Part shown: positions 43,854-53,644 of the stretch, in pieces | Position numbering within the stretch: position 1 is the first letter of the stretch | Layout of the letters: each line of letters opens with the position of its first letter | Assembly (NCBI GenBank): GCA_963848825.1 | Contig: CAWKFA010000004.1 | Location: forward strand, 185,019 to 249,018 | DNA from: CAVVSQ01 sp963848825 | GTDB lineage: Bacteria; Planctomycetota; Planctomycetia; Gemmatales; Gemmataceae | Direction of reading: 5' to 3' | DNA length: 64,000 nucleotides | The notes under the pieces: generated by a model | Told to the model about the DNA's origin: nothing | Database searches by the model: none | What the model saw: the letters and a program-made list of their open reading frames with translations, nothing else | Translations under genes and position numbers: made by a program

Positions 43854-46315
43854 CCATCACCGCGGTTGCCAACACGAAAGCGTATGACGGCACGACGAGC
43901 GCGGCAGCAATGCCGACGGTCGCCGGCTTATTCGGCGGCGACACGGCGACTGGCCTGGCGGAAGTGTATGCAGACAGCAACACCGGCTCGAACAAAACGT
44001 TGAGCGTGAGCGCCTATTCCGTCAACGACGGCAACGGCGGCAACAACTACACGGCCTCCACCGTCAGCAACGCAGCGGGCGTCATCCTCATTACGACCGC
44101 TGCGGTTATCGGCGCATCCGTAGGTGGCTTGCCAGTGTCCAGCATCACCTATGGCACCTTATTAACACTAAGCGCGACCGTTTCCGCCACGATAGGTACA
44201 GCAGTGCCCACCGCGGGGTCCGTTGATTTCCGCGACGGCAACACGGAACTCGGAGCGACTGCCACGGCAAGCGTTTTTGCAAATAACGCGGTCTTCACGT
44301 TAGTCACCACGCCAAGTCAACTCCAGGTCCTACTAGCCAACGGAGGAGTACACACTGTCACGGCAGCTTATGCGCCCGGCAATGGTTTCAATGGCAGCAC
44401 GGGAACCCTCGCCGGAGGATTGAGCGTCACGCCGGCGCCTCTCACAATCACCGCGACTGCCAGCACGAAGGTGTATGATTCGACGACGAACGCGGCTTCG
44501 CTACCGACCGCGTCCGGACTCGTTGGTAGCGACACGGTCACCGGGCTTGCGGAGGTTTACGGCGACCGAAACACTGGTTCGAGTAAGACGCTCTCCGTCA
44601 GCGCTTACACGATCGCTGACGGCAATGGCGGCACCGACTATACCGTGACCACCGTGGCCAGCACGGCGGGAGTGATTACCGCGGCGCCGCTCACCATCAC
44701 GGCAGTTGCCAACACGAAGATGTACGATGGGACGCTGACTGCGGCGGTGCTGCCATCGGTGGCGGGCTTGCAAGGCAGTGATACCGTGACGGGCTCGGCG
44801 GAGGCGTATGCAGACGGCAACACCGGTTCGGACAAAACGTTGAGCGTGATCGCCTATACCGTCAATGATGGCAACAGCGGAAATAACTACGCTGTGTCTA
44901 CGGTGAGCAAGGCCACCGGCGTAATCACTTTGGAGACAATCGTCAGCAGTTATGTGAGTAGTTTGCCGGTTTCAACCACGGTTTACGGGACCCCGGTGAC
45001 GTTGAGCGCGACCGTGTTTCCCGCCACGGGGACGAGTGTTCCCAGCGTCGGCACTGTCGATTTCCGGGACGGCACCACGGACCTCGGCATGACTTCGACA
45101 GGATCCGTCTCAGGAAGCAATGCCATCTTCACCCTGGTCACGACCATCTCGCAACTGCAGGTCCTTCTGGCCAATGGGGGCGTGCATACGGTCACGGCGG
45201 TTTATTCACCTGCCGATGGTTCGGACGCCAGCACCGCCATCCTTGTCGGTGGACTGAAAGTGACGCCGGCGTCTCTCACAATCACCGCGATTACCTACAC
45301 GAAGACGTATGATGCGACGGCGAGCGCGGCGGCAGCGCCGACGGTGTCCGGTCTCATTGGGGGAGACACGGTGACCGGTCTGGCGGAGGCCTACAGCAAC
45401 CGCAACGCAGGCTCCAATAAGTCGCTAAGCGTTTACGCATACACAGTCAACGACAGCAACGGTGGCAGCGATTACCTTGTGACCACGATTTCCAATACGA
45501 CGGGCGTCATCACCCCGGCATCGCTCACTATCACCGCCGTCACCAATACGAAAGCGTTTGATGGCACGACCAGTGCAATAGCGACTCCGGTTGTCGCGGG
45601 ATTGCAAGGCAACGACACGGTGACAGCCCAGACCGAGGTTTTCCTGGACAGTAGCACGGGTTCGAACAAAACGCTGAGCGTGAACTCCTATACGGTCAAT
45701 GACGCCAACGGCGGCAACAACTACAGCGTCGCCACCGTGGGCAACGCAACCGGCTACATAGGCATCGGCACGTCCATCAGTTTCAGAGCATCGGTAAACG
45801 GATCACCGGTTTCCGCCATCACCTATGGGAAGGCGGTGACGTTGGTCGCTACGATCTCTGCCACATCCGGCACGGGGCCACCCACGGCCGGTTCCGTCGA
45901 TTTCCAAGATGGGGGCACGGACCTTGGCGTGATCGCCTCGGAAACCGTTTCTGGAAGCAATGGCGTCTTCACGTTGATCACCACGCCGACGCAGTTGCCA
46001 GTCATTCTCGGCAGCGGCGGCGTCCACACGATCACGGCAATTTATGCGCCCGGTAGTGGGTTTGTGGGCAGCACAGTCACGCTTGCCGGGGGTTTGAAGG
46101 TGAACCCGTGCGCCTTTGACGATCACAGCCACCACCAACACGAAGACGTACGATGCGACAACGAGCGCGGCCGCCCTACCGACCGTAACTGGCCTTGTTG
46201 GCACCGACACAATTGTGAATTTGCACGAGGCTTATGCCAATCCGAACGCCAACCCTGCCACCACGTCCGTCAGCACACTCACCGGACTAACCACGCCAAT
46301 TGCGTTGGCATTTGA
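43646..46315 (+). CDS. Giant surface protein 2: alternating MBG and Ig domains
   Basis: True coding resumes about 43602 (LTISATTNTKTYNATMAATA). Pairs of MBG/YDG domains (LTITAVANTKAYDGTTSAAA, TLSVSAYSVNDGNGGNNYTA) alternate with Ig-like Big_3 domains (SITYGTLLTLSATVSATIGT, GSVDFRDGNTELG) in a regular super-repeat of roughly 840 bases, three full rounds. The high similarity between rounds makes the array prone to recombination and to misassembly. The frame breaks near 46110 at GTGAACCCGTGCGCC. Confidence 0.85.
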   Translation: MAATAVPTVSGLVAGDTATGLVEVYNDRNTGSNKTLSVSAYTINNGSGGGDYVITTVANTTGAITAAPLTITAVANTKAYDGTTSAAAMPTVAGLFGGDTATGLAEVYADSNTGSNKTLSVSAYSVNDGNGGNNYTASTVSNAAGVILITTAAVIGASVGGLPVSSITYGTLLTLSATVSATIGTAVPTAGSVDFRDGNTELGATATASVFANNAVFTLVTTPSQLQVLLANGGVHTVTAAYAPGNGFNGSTGTLAGGLSVTPAPLTITATASTKVYDSTTNAASLPTASGLVGSDTVTGLAEVYGDRNTGSSKTLSVSAYTIADGNGGTDYTVTTVASTAGVITAAPLTITAVANTKMYDGTLTAAVLPSVAGLQGSDTVTGSAEAYADGNTGSDKTLSVIAYTVNDGNSGNNYAVSTVSKATGVITLETIVSSYVSSLPVSTTVYGTPVTLSATVFPATGTSVPSVGTVDFRDGTTDLGMTSTGSVSGSNAIFTLVTTISQLQVLLANGGVHTVTAVYSPADGSDASTAILVGGLKVTPASLTITAITYTKTYDATASAAAAPTVSGLIGGDTVTGLAEAYSNRNAGSNKSLSVYAYTVNDSNGGSDYLVTTISNTTGVITPASLTITAVTNTKAFDGTTSAIATPVVAGLQGNDTVTAQTEVFLDSSTGSNKTLSVNSYTVNDANGGNNYSVATVGNATGYIGIGTSISFRASVNGSPVSAITYGKAVTLVATISATSGTGPPTAGSVDFQDGGTDLGVIASETVSGSNGVFTLITTPTQLPVILGSGGVHTITAIYAPGSGFVGSTVTLAGGLKVNPCAFDDHSHHQHEDVRCDNERGRPTDRNWPCWHRHNCEFARGLCQSERQPCHHVRQHTHRTNHANCVGI

Positions 46316-48422
46316 TTCAAAAGGCAATCTCTTTGTCGGCAATAGTGGCTCTACAGTGAGTGAATTCACGCCGGGCCATACGATACCGACCGCCACGCTC
46401 AATGGGATGAGTCGGCTGCAAGCGATCATTTTCGATGCCAGCGGCAACCTCTTTGTCGCCGACAGCCATACCAACGACGTTTACAAGTTCGCTCCCGGCG
46501 CCACGACTCCCAGTGCGACGCTCACCGGTTTGAGTTATCCGGTCGCCATGGCTTTTGACGCCCAAGGCAATCTTTATGTCGCCAACGAGGACGTTACTTC
46601 GACGGTAAGCAAGTTCGCTCCCGGCGCCACGACCCCGAGCGCCACGCTCACGGGCTTGAGTCATCCCACGGCGCTCGCCTTCGACTCTAGCGGCAATCTT
46701 TATGTCGCTAATCAAGTCCAAACCGGCACGGTAAGCAAGTTTGCACCGGGCGCCACCACGCCCAGTGTCACGCTGACCGGGCTAAATTATCCCATTGATT
46801 TGGCCTTCGACGCCAGCGGCAATCTGTATGCCTCCAATTATAATGGCAACACGGTAAGCAAATTCGCACCGGGCGCCACGGTGCCCAGCGCTACGCTCAA
46901 CGGGCTAAGCAATCCAAATGGCTTGGCCGTCGATGCCAGCGGCAATCTGTATGTCGCCAATTGGAGCGCCAACACCGTGAGCAAATTCGCTCCAGGAACT
47001 ACCACGCCCACGGCCACGCTCACGGGACTTAACGCGCCATGGCAGCTAGCCTTCAACTCCTCCGGCAACCTTTACGTCACCAATCAAGGCTTGAACTCCG
47101 GCACCACGGTAAGCGTTTTTGCCAATCCCGCCGCCCCGTCAAACATCAATTTAACCGTCAGCAGCTATACGGTGAGCGACGGTAACAACGGCCGCAATTA
47201 CGCAGTGACCACGGTGGTCAACACGACGGGTCTCATCACTCCGCCGCCCTTGACCATCACGGCAACGGCAAACACGAAAAAATACGATGCGACCACGACC
47301 GTCGCGGTGACGCCGACAGTTACGGGCCTCTATGGCGCCGACAGCGTGACCGGCCTGGTCGAGGTTTTCAGCGACAAAAATGTCGGCTCGAACAAGACGC
47401 TCAGCGTTTATGCCCTGACGGTCAACGATAACAACCACGGCAATAATTACCTCGTGACCACGGTAACCAATACAGCAGGCATAATTACGACGGTTCCGTT
47501 GTCGATTGCCGCGACCGCCGTCACAAAAACCTACGATGCATCCACGGGAGCCGCGGCCGCGCCGACGGTATCCGGCCTGGTCGGCACGGACACCGTGGGC
47601 GGTCTCGGTGAAATGTTTAGCGACCCGAATGCCGGCACGAACAAAACAATCAACGTCACGGCATACGCGATTTTCGACGGCGACGGCGGGAAAAATTACG
47701 CTATCAGTCTTGTTCCCGCGACCACCGGCGTCGTCAACAAAGCCGCGCTTACCCTCAGCGCCCAGACGAACACCAAGACCTACGATGCCGCGACATCCGC
47801 CACGGCCGCGCCAACGGTAGCGGGCCTGAAGGGCAACAACACCGTCACGAACCTGGCAGAAGCCTATACCGACCTCAACGCCGGCACGACCAAGACCCTC
47901 TCCGTCAGCGCCTATACCATAAATGACGCCAATGGCGGCAACAACTACGCCATAACCACCGTCAGCAACAATACGGGCGTGATCAATAAAGCAGCGCTGA
48001 TGATTACTGCGAGCGCGAATACGAAGACCTATGACTCCACTACGAATGCGTCGGTCATTCCGACAGTATCGGGGCTCAAGGGAAGTGACACGGCAACAGG
48101 CTTGGCCGAAGTCTACACCAACTCAAATACCGGGGCCGCCAGGACATTGAGCGTAACGGCATACACCATTAACGATGGCAACAACGGCAATAATTATGGA
48201 GTAGCTACGGCGAGCAATCCATTCGGTGTAATAAATAAGGCGTACCCTGACAATTGCAGCTCAAACCAACACCAAAATCTACGATGCCACGCGATCAGCC
48301 GCAGCCACGCCCGCGGTTTTCAGCCTTGTCGGCAACGATACGGCTACCGGCCTCGTGGAACTTTACAGCGACCCCTCGATCGGTTCGGGCAAGGTCCTTG
48401 CCGTCAGCGGCTATACGATTAA
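46116..48422 (+). CDS. Giant surface protein 2: NHL-type propeller and MBG domains
   Basis: An MBG domain (LVGTDTIVNLHEAYANPNAN) is interrupted by an inserted six-bladed NHL-like propeller (LTGLSHPTALAFDSSGNLYV then ANQ..TGTVSKFAPGATTPS; 46290-47130), after which the MBG fold resumes (NINLTVSSYTVSDGNNGRNY). Five more MBG domains follow. The same propeller-plus-MBG vocabulary occurs in giant protein 1. The frame breaks near 48243, where ATAAGGCGTACCCTGAC should give KA-LTIAAQTNTKIYDATRS. Confidence 0.85.
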   Translation: MTITATTNTKTYDATTSAAALPTVTGLVGTDTIVNLHEAYANPNANPATTSVSTLTGLTTPIALAFDSKGNLFVGNSGSTVSEFTPGHTIPTATLNGMSRLQAIIFDASGNLFVADSHTNDVYKFAPGATTPSATLTGLSYPVAMAFDAQGNLYVANEDVTSTVSKFAPGATTPSATLTGLSHPTALAFDSSGNLYVANQVQTGTVSKFAPGATTPSVTLTGLNYPIDLAFDASGNLYASNYNGNTVSKFAPGATVPSATLNGLSNPNGLAVDASGNLYVANWSANTVSKFAPGTTTPTATLTGLNAPWQLAFNSSGNLYVTNQGLNSGTTVSVFANPAAPSNINLTVSSYTVSDGNNGRNYAVTTVVNTTGLITPPPLTITATANTKKYDATTTVAVTPTVTGLYGADSVTGLVEVFSDKNVGSNKTLSVYALTVNDNNHGNNYLVTTVTNTAGIITTVPLSIAATAVTKTYDASTGAAAAPTVSGLVGTDTVGGLGEMFSDPNAGTNKTINVTAYAIFDGDGGKNYAISLVPATTGVVNKAALTLSAQTNTKTYDAATSATAAPTVAGLKGNNTVTNLAEAYTDLNAGTTKTLSVSAYTINDANGGNNYAITTVSNNTGVINKAALMITASANTKTYDSTTNASVIPTVSGLKGSDTATGLAEVYTNSNTGAARTLSVTAYTINDGNNGNNYGVATASNPFGVINKAYPDNCSSNQHQNLRCHAISRSHARGFQPCRQRYGYRPRGTLQRPLDRFGQGPCRQRLYD

Positions 48423-49056
48423 TGACGGCAACGGCGGCAACAACTACTTCGTGTCTACTGTCGACGACGCCACCGGCGTCATCAACCCTGGGCCGTTTAG
48501 CAAATATGTCGATAACAGCCTCCAGGGCAACACGATCGTGGCGGGCTCCGGCTTTATTATGACCATGCAGGCATCCGATCAGTACGGCAACCCTGTCAAT
48601 AGTTATTCGGGTCCCACGAGTGTCATGGCCACGACGACCCCGGTCGATCCTCTGGGAGACTTCCCGCAGGGCGGCACATTGGCTAATGGTTTCGGTTTCT
48701 TGCTGGGAATATTGAAGACGGCCGGGACCTATACGCTCAACTCAGCCGCCGGTGGCTTTTCCGGCACGAGTAGCACCGTTACCGTAGTGCCGGGGAATGC
48801 CGCTTACTTTACGGTATCCGCGCCTGCCACTTTCGTCACCGGCATCGCCGTGAGTGTCACTGTGACGGCCTATGATCCGTATGGCAACATTGCCACCGGA
48901 TATAGCGGCTCGGTTCAGCTCACCGGCGTGGGCGGCGAGCATTGCTGGCCACGCCTTATAACTTCACAACCGGTGCGGGCAAGGATGACGGCTCGCATAC
49001 CTTCACCGTCACCCTCAATGGCATCGGCAGCCAAACGATTACCGCCGCCGACATGA
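48355..49056 (+). CDS. Giant surface protein 2: filamin/invasin-like Ig region
   Basis: Contains the last MBG unit and Ig-like domains: IVAGSGFIMTMQASDQYGNP, SYSGPTSVMATTTPVDPLGD, ITVSVTVTAYDPYGNIATGY. It matches giant protein 1 (IVAGTSFIFTVQATDSYGNP). It runs out of phase near 48940 (GGCGAGCATTGCTGG). Confidence 0.8.
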   Translation: MELYSDPSIGSGKVLAVSGYTINDGNGGNNYFVSTVDDATGVINPGPFSKYVDNSLQGNTIVAGSGFIMTMQASDQYGNPVNSYSGPTSVMATTTPVDPLGDFPQGGTLANGFGFLLGILKTAGTYTLNSAAGGFSGTSSTVTVVPGNAAYFTVSAPATFVTGIAVSVTVTAYDPYGNIATGYSGSVQLTGVGGEHCWPRLITSQPVRARMTARIPSPSPSMASAAKRLPPPT

Positions 49057-49108
49057 GCGCGACAAACCCTCTTATCGTCGGCAGCAGCAACACAATCACG
49101 GCCAGGGC

Positions 49109-49345
49109 TTGACCGTCACCTCGTTCACGTCGTCGCCGACCGGTTTCTCGGCCCTGTTTAATAAACCATTCGCACCCGCTGACCTGGTGCTTTACGGCGC
49201 GCAGGCCAACACACTCAGTGACGTTACTTTGGTCGGCGCCCGATTCTGGCCCGATCCACGGTTCGCTGATTATCGACCCCTCGGATATGAGCGTGAGGTT
49301 CGAGGCGACCTCGAGCTACCTCTTGGAGTTAAACAGCCTGGCTAA
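49109..49345 (+). CDS. Giant surface protein 2: short in-phase segment
   Basis: FTSSPTGFSALFNKPFAPAD then LVLYGAQANTLSDVTLVGA corresponds to FAPTPTGFTATFNKPILPAN in giant protein 1. It is in phase only between about 49105 and 49235, with frameshifts at both ends. Confidence 0.7.
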   Translation: MTVTSFTSSPTGFSALFNKPFAPADLVLYGAQANTLSDVTLVGARFWPDPRFADYRPLGYEREVRGDLELPLGVKQPG

Positions 49346-49574
49346 CGCCGCCAACGTTTCCGCGGCGCTGCCCGACGATACCTATACGGCCCAACTGGTG
49401 CTTGGTTCCGGCACCCATGGGTTTGTGGATGCGAGCGGCACGAGCAGCTGCCGGCCCCGCCAACTGGGTCACCACCTTCTCGACGCATTACCAGGGACAG
49501 CATACACCGGTCCTCGGCATCCCCGACTTCGCGCGCGGCCCCGACAGCAACACCCCGATCGAAGTGCCCAATAA
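49218..49574 (+). CDS. Giant surface protein 2: short in-phase segment
   Basis: GPIHGSLIIDPSDMSVRFEA and YTAQLVLGSGTHGFVDASGT correspond to AIHGSLMIDPTSKIVTFKTT and YTVTLRSGTGTSGFVDALGA in giant protein 1. It is in phase from about 49240 to 49445. Confidence 0.7.
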   Translation: MTLLWSAPDSGPIHGSLIIDPSDMSVRFEATSSYLLELNSLANAANVSAALPDDTYTAQLVLGSGTHGFVDASGTSSCRPRQLGHHLLDALPGTAYTGPRHPRLRARPRQQHPDRSAQ

Positions 49575-50373
49575 CGGTGCCGGCGGTATCCCGATCACTC
49601 TCTACAACGCCGCCAACGTCACCGACGTGACCTTTTCGCTCACTTATAACGCCTCGCTGCTCAATATCCTTGGCACTGTGTCCGGCGCCAGCAATGATGC
49701 CACTGATCCGGCGGCGACGCTTGCCCTGGTTTCCAACACTGGCGGCACCGCCACCTTCCACTACACCGACGCCAATCCACAATCCGCTACACCAACTAAC
49801 CCACTCGTGCTTGGGGACATCATGGCCGTCGTCCCGTCCGGCACCGGCGCCGCCGCCCTCGGTCTCTACCAGGTCAAGGAACAACTTCAGCTTGGCCGTA
49901 TCGTCATCAACAACGGTGGCGTCACAGGCGCGGTGGCGGCCAACGGCGTCCACGTCAATGCCTACTTCGGCGATGTCAACGGCGATGGCGTTATCAACGG
50001 TCTGGATACATTGTCGGCCAATCGGGTCGCGACGGGGAATGCGTCCGGTTTCAGCGCCTTCGCGGAACTTGACCCCGCCATCGTGGGTGATGTCGCGGCT
50101 GATTTGAACGTGGACGCCGGGAACGTATCAATCCTCGACGCCTTCGTGGCTCAACTCCATCCAGCACAAATACCGGTGCCGCCTGGCGTCAAGGTGACAT
50201 CCCCAATCGCTGCCGATCCCACGCTAAGCGTGGTGAGTGCCGCTCCGCAGGTCGTGCCCATAAACCTGGACGATCCGCACCCCATGGGCAGCACCGGCTT
50301 GATCTCCGCGACACTCGCATTGCAATATGATTCCATCGGCACTGAGCGTCGACACCAACAGACATTACGCTAG
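49402..50373 (+). CDS. Giant surface protein 2: cohesin-like, dockerin-like, second cohesin start
   Basis: From about 49450 the frame gives TTFSTHYQGQHTPVLGIPDF, then a cohesin-like sandwich (NVTDVTFSLTYNASLLNILG, TATFHYTDANPQSATPTNPL, VLGDIMAVVPSGTGAAALGL), a dockerin-like pair (GDVNGDGVINGLDTLSANRV; GDVAADLNVDAGNVSILDAF) and the start of a second cohesin-like domain (NLDDPHPMGSTGLISATLAL). It is nearly collinear with giant protein 1. The second calcium loop has GDVAAD in place of GDVAGD, a possible weakening. Frame breaks lie near 50335 and 50365. Confidence 0.8.
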   Translation: MVPAPMGLWMRAARAAAGPANWVTTFSTHYQGQHTPVLGIPDFARGPDSNTPIEVPNNGAGGIPITLYNAANVTDVTFSLTYNASLLNILGTVSGASNDATDPAATLALVSNTGGTATFHYTDANPQSATPTNPLVLGDIMAVVPSGTGAAALGLYQVKEQLQLGRIVINNGGVTGAVAANGVHVNAYFGDVNGDGVINGLDTLSANRVATGNASGFSAFAELDPAIVGDVAADLNVDAGNVSILDAFVAQLHPAQIPVPPGVKVTSPIAADPTLSVVSAAPQVVPINLDDPHPMGSTGLISATLALQYDSIGTERRHQQTLR

Positions 50374-50417
50374 GCTCGATCCTCAGCGCGGGCAGTGGCT
50401 GGCAAATAACATCGGTC

Positions 50418-51290
50418 GTGGATCAGGCGAAGGGGCAAATTGGCATTCAGCTTTACAGTGCCACGCCGATCACCGCCACACAGGCAGGCAGCCTGGTGAA
50501 TATTACCTTTCACGTTCGACCGGGCGCGATGATTCCAGCGTCGGGCGTGCAGCTTGTGAATGCGGCGGCCCCAAATGGCCAGTGGTTCGGCACGGTCTTG
50601 GCGGATGCCCAGGGCGGTCTGATCCTTGGCCCCGGCGTGGATCAGGTGCTGTTGCCGACCGGTTTCAACATTGTTTCCGCGGCCGCTTCCGTCAGCCCAG
50701 AGAGCACCGACGTGAGACGCCCAGCCAGCCGGCAGGTAGCGGTCGATGCATTCGTTCAAGATTTTCCGAAGCAACCGGGAGAGACGGCATCTGGCATTGT
50801 AGGCTCCGAAGAAGTGGTTCCCGACGCCGTCGTGAAGAACATTCCGATCGGCGCGGAAACAGGTCACACTCATTCAGCAAGAGCAGAAGTAATCGGCGCC
50901 TTGGGTTTCCCAGCGAACATGGCGATACCACCGGGGAGCCGAACATTCCAGATTGGCAGCCTGCCGCTGCTTAACACCCTGCTCTATGGGAATAGCCCAG
51001 CACAGGTCATGGCGGGAGAATTGTTCCAGACCCTGGCTCGTTATGCCGACACGCGGAACGACTGCCGGCCGGCGGAGCAGCCTGTTATTGGCATGATTTG
51101 GGACGAGGTTCCCGGATTGGACTGGCTGGAATCCACGAACCAATCTTATGCGGTTGAAGCGGAGCCCGATACCACTGCCCAAAAGCCGGCCCACCAGGCA
51201 GCAATTCAACAAGACCTTGCGATTATCGCTGTGGCGGATCAGGCTTTTGCCGATCTCGCCAACGACACCGGCGAATTCGGTGATTCGTAG
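50418..51290 (+). CDS. Giant surface protein 2, C-terminal end
   Basis: DQAKGQIGIQLYSATPITAT completes the second cohesin-like domain. A linker (GLILGPGVDQVLLPTGFNIV) and the conserved tail follow (IGSLPLLNTLLYGNSPAQVM, MIWDEVPGLDWLE, DQAFADLANDTGEFGDS). The tail is the best conserved part between the two giants. It ends at TAG 51288-51290 with no membrane anchor. Confidence 0.8.
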   Translation: MDQAKGQIGIQLYSATPITATQAGSLVNITFHVRPGAMIPASGVQLVNAAAPNGQWFGTVLADAQGGLILGPGVDQVLLPTGFNIVSAAASVSPESTDVRRPASRQVAVDAFVQDFPKQPGETASGIVGSEEVVPDAVVKNIPIGAETGHTHSARAEVIGALGFPANMAIPPGSRTFQIGSLPLLNTLLYGNSPAQVMAGELFQTLARYADTRNDCRPAEQPVIGMIWDEVPGLDWLESTNQSYAVEAEPDTTAQKPAHQAAIQQDLAIIAVADQAFADLANDTGEFGDS

Positions 51291-51294
51291 AATA

Positions 51295-51392
51295 GATGCA
51301 GCCCATGGCTTCCGACATGCCGACGTATCGAGCACGCACCAGACCACGGTGTCTCTTCTGCCTAACTTTATTGAATGGCGCACCTTCTGAAG
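51295..51392 (+). repeat. Leader-type repeat, copy 1
   Basis: About 97 bases starting GATGCAGCCCATGGCTTCCG closely match 53644-53738, the region directly before and including the start of the glycosyltransferase gene. Here the ATGGC start context is kept (51386 region) but the frame stops after six codons. Confidence 0.65.
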
Positions 51393-51407
51393 TGACAGAC
51401 GGCGGCC

Positions 51408-51968
51408 TTAGAATTTCTGAGGTAGCGGGGCGCGCTGCTGTTGTGTCGCCAAGCCGTGCATGGCCTTCCGCACCGTCCGAAGGCAACTCCAAACGGTAAG
51501 TAGCGTGACCAGCCCGCTCACTCCCCAAAGGACGGTAAAGAGTGCCACCTGGAGATCGGTCACAACCCCAAATGCAATCACTTCGTGCGAAGTGGGTAGG
51601 AACAGCAAGAGAATAGGGCTCAGTCCGGTGGCCCCGACTGTCAGCAGCACGGATACGACGATCCCGATGCTGGTGGCCGCGCGAATCGCGGATCGGCCAC
51701 ACTCGGCTGCCGCGGGATCAGGGGGCGATTGCCCGAGTTCCAGTGCCCGTAGACGCTCGGTGTGTTCCATCGTGCGCATTCGTTCCAGGTGCGCATGTTC
51801 GCAGGCCTGACGCCGCTCCTTGGCTGCCAGCTCTTCTTTCTGCTGCTCGGGATCTTTGTCCTGGAGACTGTGCAGCAGATCGTGCAATTGATCGACGCTC
51901 TCGATGGTCAAGCCATTTTCGCTAATCAAGTGCTGAAGTTCTTCCGCGTTTTCGATCTGAAAGCCCAT
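51408..51968 (-). CDS. Small membrane protein with coiled-coil N-terminus
   Basis: I choose ATG 51968 (MGFQIENAEELQHLISENGL), preceded by AGGAG 8 bases upstream; an in-frame ATG at 51992 lacks such a site. The first about 95 residues are helical and charged (LHSLQDKDPEQQKEELAAKE, ACEHAHLERMRTMEHTERLR). Two membrane helices follow (AATSIGIVVSVLLTVGATGL and VALFTVLWGVSGLVTLLTVW), then a short basic tail. The family is not recognised. The topology suggests a cytoplasmic coiled coil tethered to the membrane. Confidence 0.65.
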   Translation of the reverse strand: MGFQIENAEELQHLISENGLTIESVDQLHDLLHSLQDKDPEQQKEELAAKERRQACEHAHLERMRTMEHTERLRALELGQSPPDPAAAECGRSAIRAATSIGIVVSVLLTVGATGLSPILLLFLPTSHEVIAFGVVTDLQVALFTVLWGVSGLVTLLTVWSCLRTVRKAMHGLATQQQRAPLPQKF

Positions 51969-52216
51969 GGCATGTGCTCCTTTCCATCTCATCTTATTCG
52001 CTTCGGCCTTCTAAAGCTTTAACCTTTTCGCATTAAGAATTCCGTGCTCCGTGACCGTAAAACAGCACGTGGTCACGACCACGCCGGCCGCGTGATCGAT
52101 GGATGCCACTGTTGCGTTTCGACCTGTTTCTTGACGGCAGCTTAAGCCCCGAGGCCCCAGGCGAAAGAAATCTGTGCCAAAATGTTGCTTTCAAGTAAGA
52201 TGCGGCGAGAAACTTG

Positions 52217-53644
52217 ATGCCTACCCAGGGAAAGGTCGTGACCCCCGTGCGCCGATTCACTTTAATGCCAGGCCGATTGCTAAGCGTGATTGCCATCGCC
52301 GCTATCTTCATCCCTTATGGGCCCGCGGCGCTGGCTCAAGGCAATTTCGACTTGAACGAGACTCGGATTTCGGTGCTGGACCAAAAAACTAACAAGGAGG
52401 TTCCCATCTTTCGCGTGATCGCCGGGGTGCCTGCCCACGCTAGCATTGCTGGTGCGTTTGAAAAGCGGACCGGCCGGAAGGTGGTCGTCTGGCAGGCGCA
52501 CACATTGCATATAGGCACAGCGGGCGAGTTCATCTATCCGGCCGGACGAGGGTGGGAGGAGACGGCCTATCGCGTCGAAGCGGACGGATATATCCCGCAA
52601 GCCGTGTACGGGGTGAAAGAGGTCAATGTCAAGCAACAGTTTGTGTTCCGTCTGGTGGAAGACAAGGGTCAAGAGGGAAAAGTCTTGTCCCCGAACGGCC
52701 AGCCAATTGCCGGCGCGAATATTGCGCTCGACGGTGCCCCTGAAAGAGATCGTGGTTGAAAACGGGCGTTTGCACGGCGCCGATGGGCCGCCAGCGAATG
52801 ATCCTAAAGACCGCTGGCGATGTCCGCTTGTCGTGCAGAGCGGCGCGGATGGCCGTTTTCGGTTGCCGACCGAGACTGAGCCGGCCGCCATTCGTGGTCC
52901 ACGATACTGGTGTGCGCGAGTTGACCTACGATGCCTGGCGAAAATCGCCGCAGGTCAGGCTGGAGCCTGTGGGAAAAAATCGACGGGCAGGTGTTATGGC
53001 AGGACAAGGCCGGCGCCAATGAAGAAGTCTCCCTCAGCATTCACCGTCATGAGGATGTGTATGGCTATCCTGGCATGATCGGCTCCCACGCCATCACGCA
53101 AACGGATAAGGAGGGGAAGTTTGTCATCGAAAAGGTGCTGCCGGGGAAGACCCAGCTCAATGTTCATGTAAAGGTCGCTAATGCGTCCACGCCGCACCTT
53201 CCGGCTGTGAAGGTGGACACGCGGATGTACACCCACATTGACGTGAAGCCAGGCTCGCCTACGGCCGTTGTCCTCGGCGGGCAAGGGCGAAGAGTAAGTG
53301 GCAAGCTGCTTGGCCTGGATTCCTGGCAGGATGTGACCCTGGACCTTTCTCCGCCGGCCCCACGCATCGGGCTTCGCGGCGATGGTGAGCGTCGGAAACA
53401 GTTCGACCTACTTGCAGGCAGCGCTATCGGGCCGATTCTGTTTCGGAAGAAGGTGCCCGTAAATGCTGATGGTTCTTTCGTCATCGAAGGCGTGCTTCCG
53501 GGAAGATATCGGCTGACCGCGTGGACGCCAGGAGATGCGGGCTATGGGGCATTTGCCTGGGTAGAAATCGCGGCGGAGGTTCCGGCTCAGCAGCCCGCGG
53601 ATGTAGATTTGGGAGTTATTGAAGGCAAGAGGCGCGGGAATTAG
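52217..53644 (+). CDS. Exported carboxypeptidase-regulatory-like (beta-sandwich) protein, frameshifted
   Basis: ATG 52217; a signal peptide, RLLSVIAIAAIFIPYGPAAL-AQG, also fits a start at 52265. The mature part reads VLDQKTNKEVPIFRVIAGVP, YRVEADGYIPQAVYGVKEVN and EGKVLSPNGQPIAGANIALD, the transthyretin-like CarboxypepD_reg fold. Frame changes near 52735, 52890 and 52960 interrupt the middle (KEIVVENGRLHGADG; SGADGRFRLPTETEP; VHDTGVRELTYDAW in three frames). It ends with two more such units (TDKEGKFVIEKVLPGKTQLN, NADGSFVIEGVLPGRYRLTA). It is probably a secreted or periplasmic structural protein. No peptidase motif is present. Confidence 0.7.
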
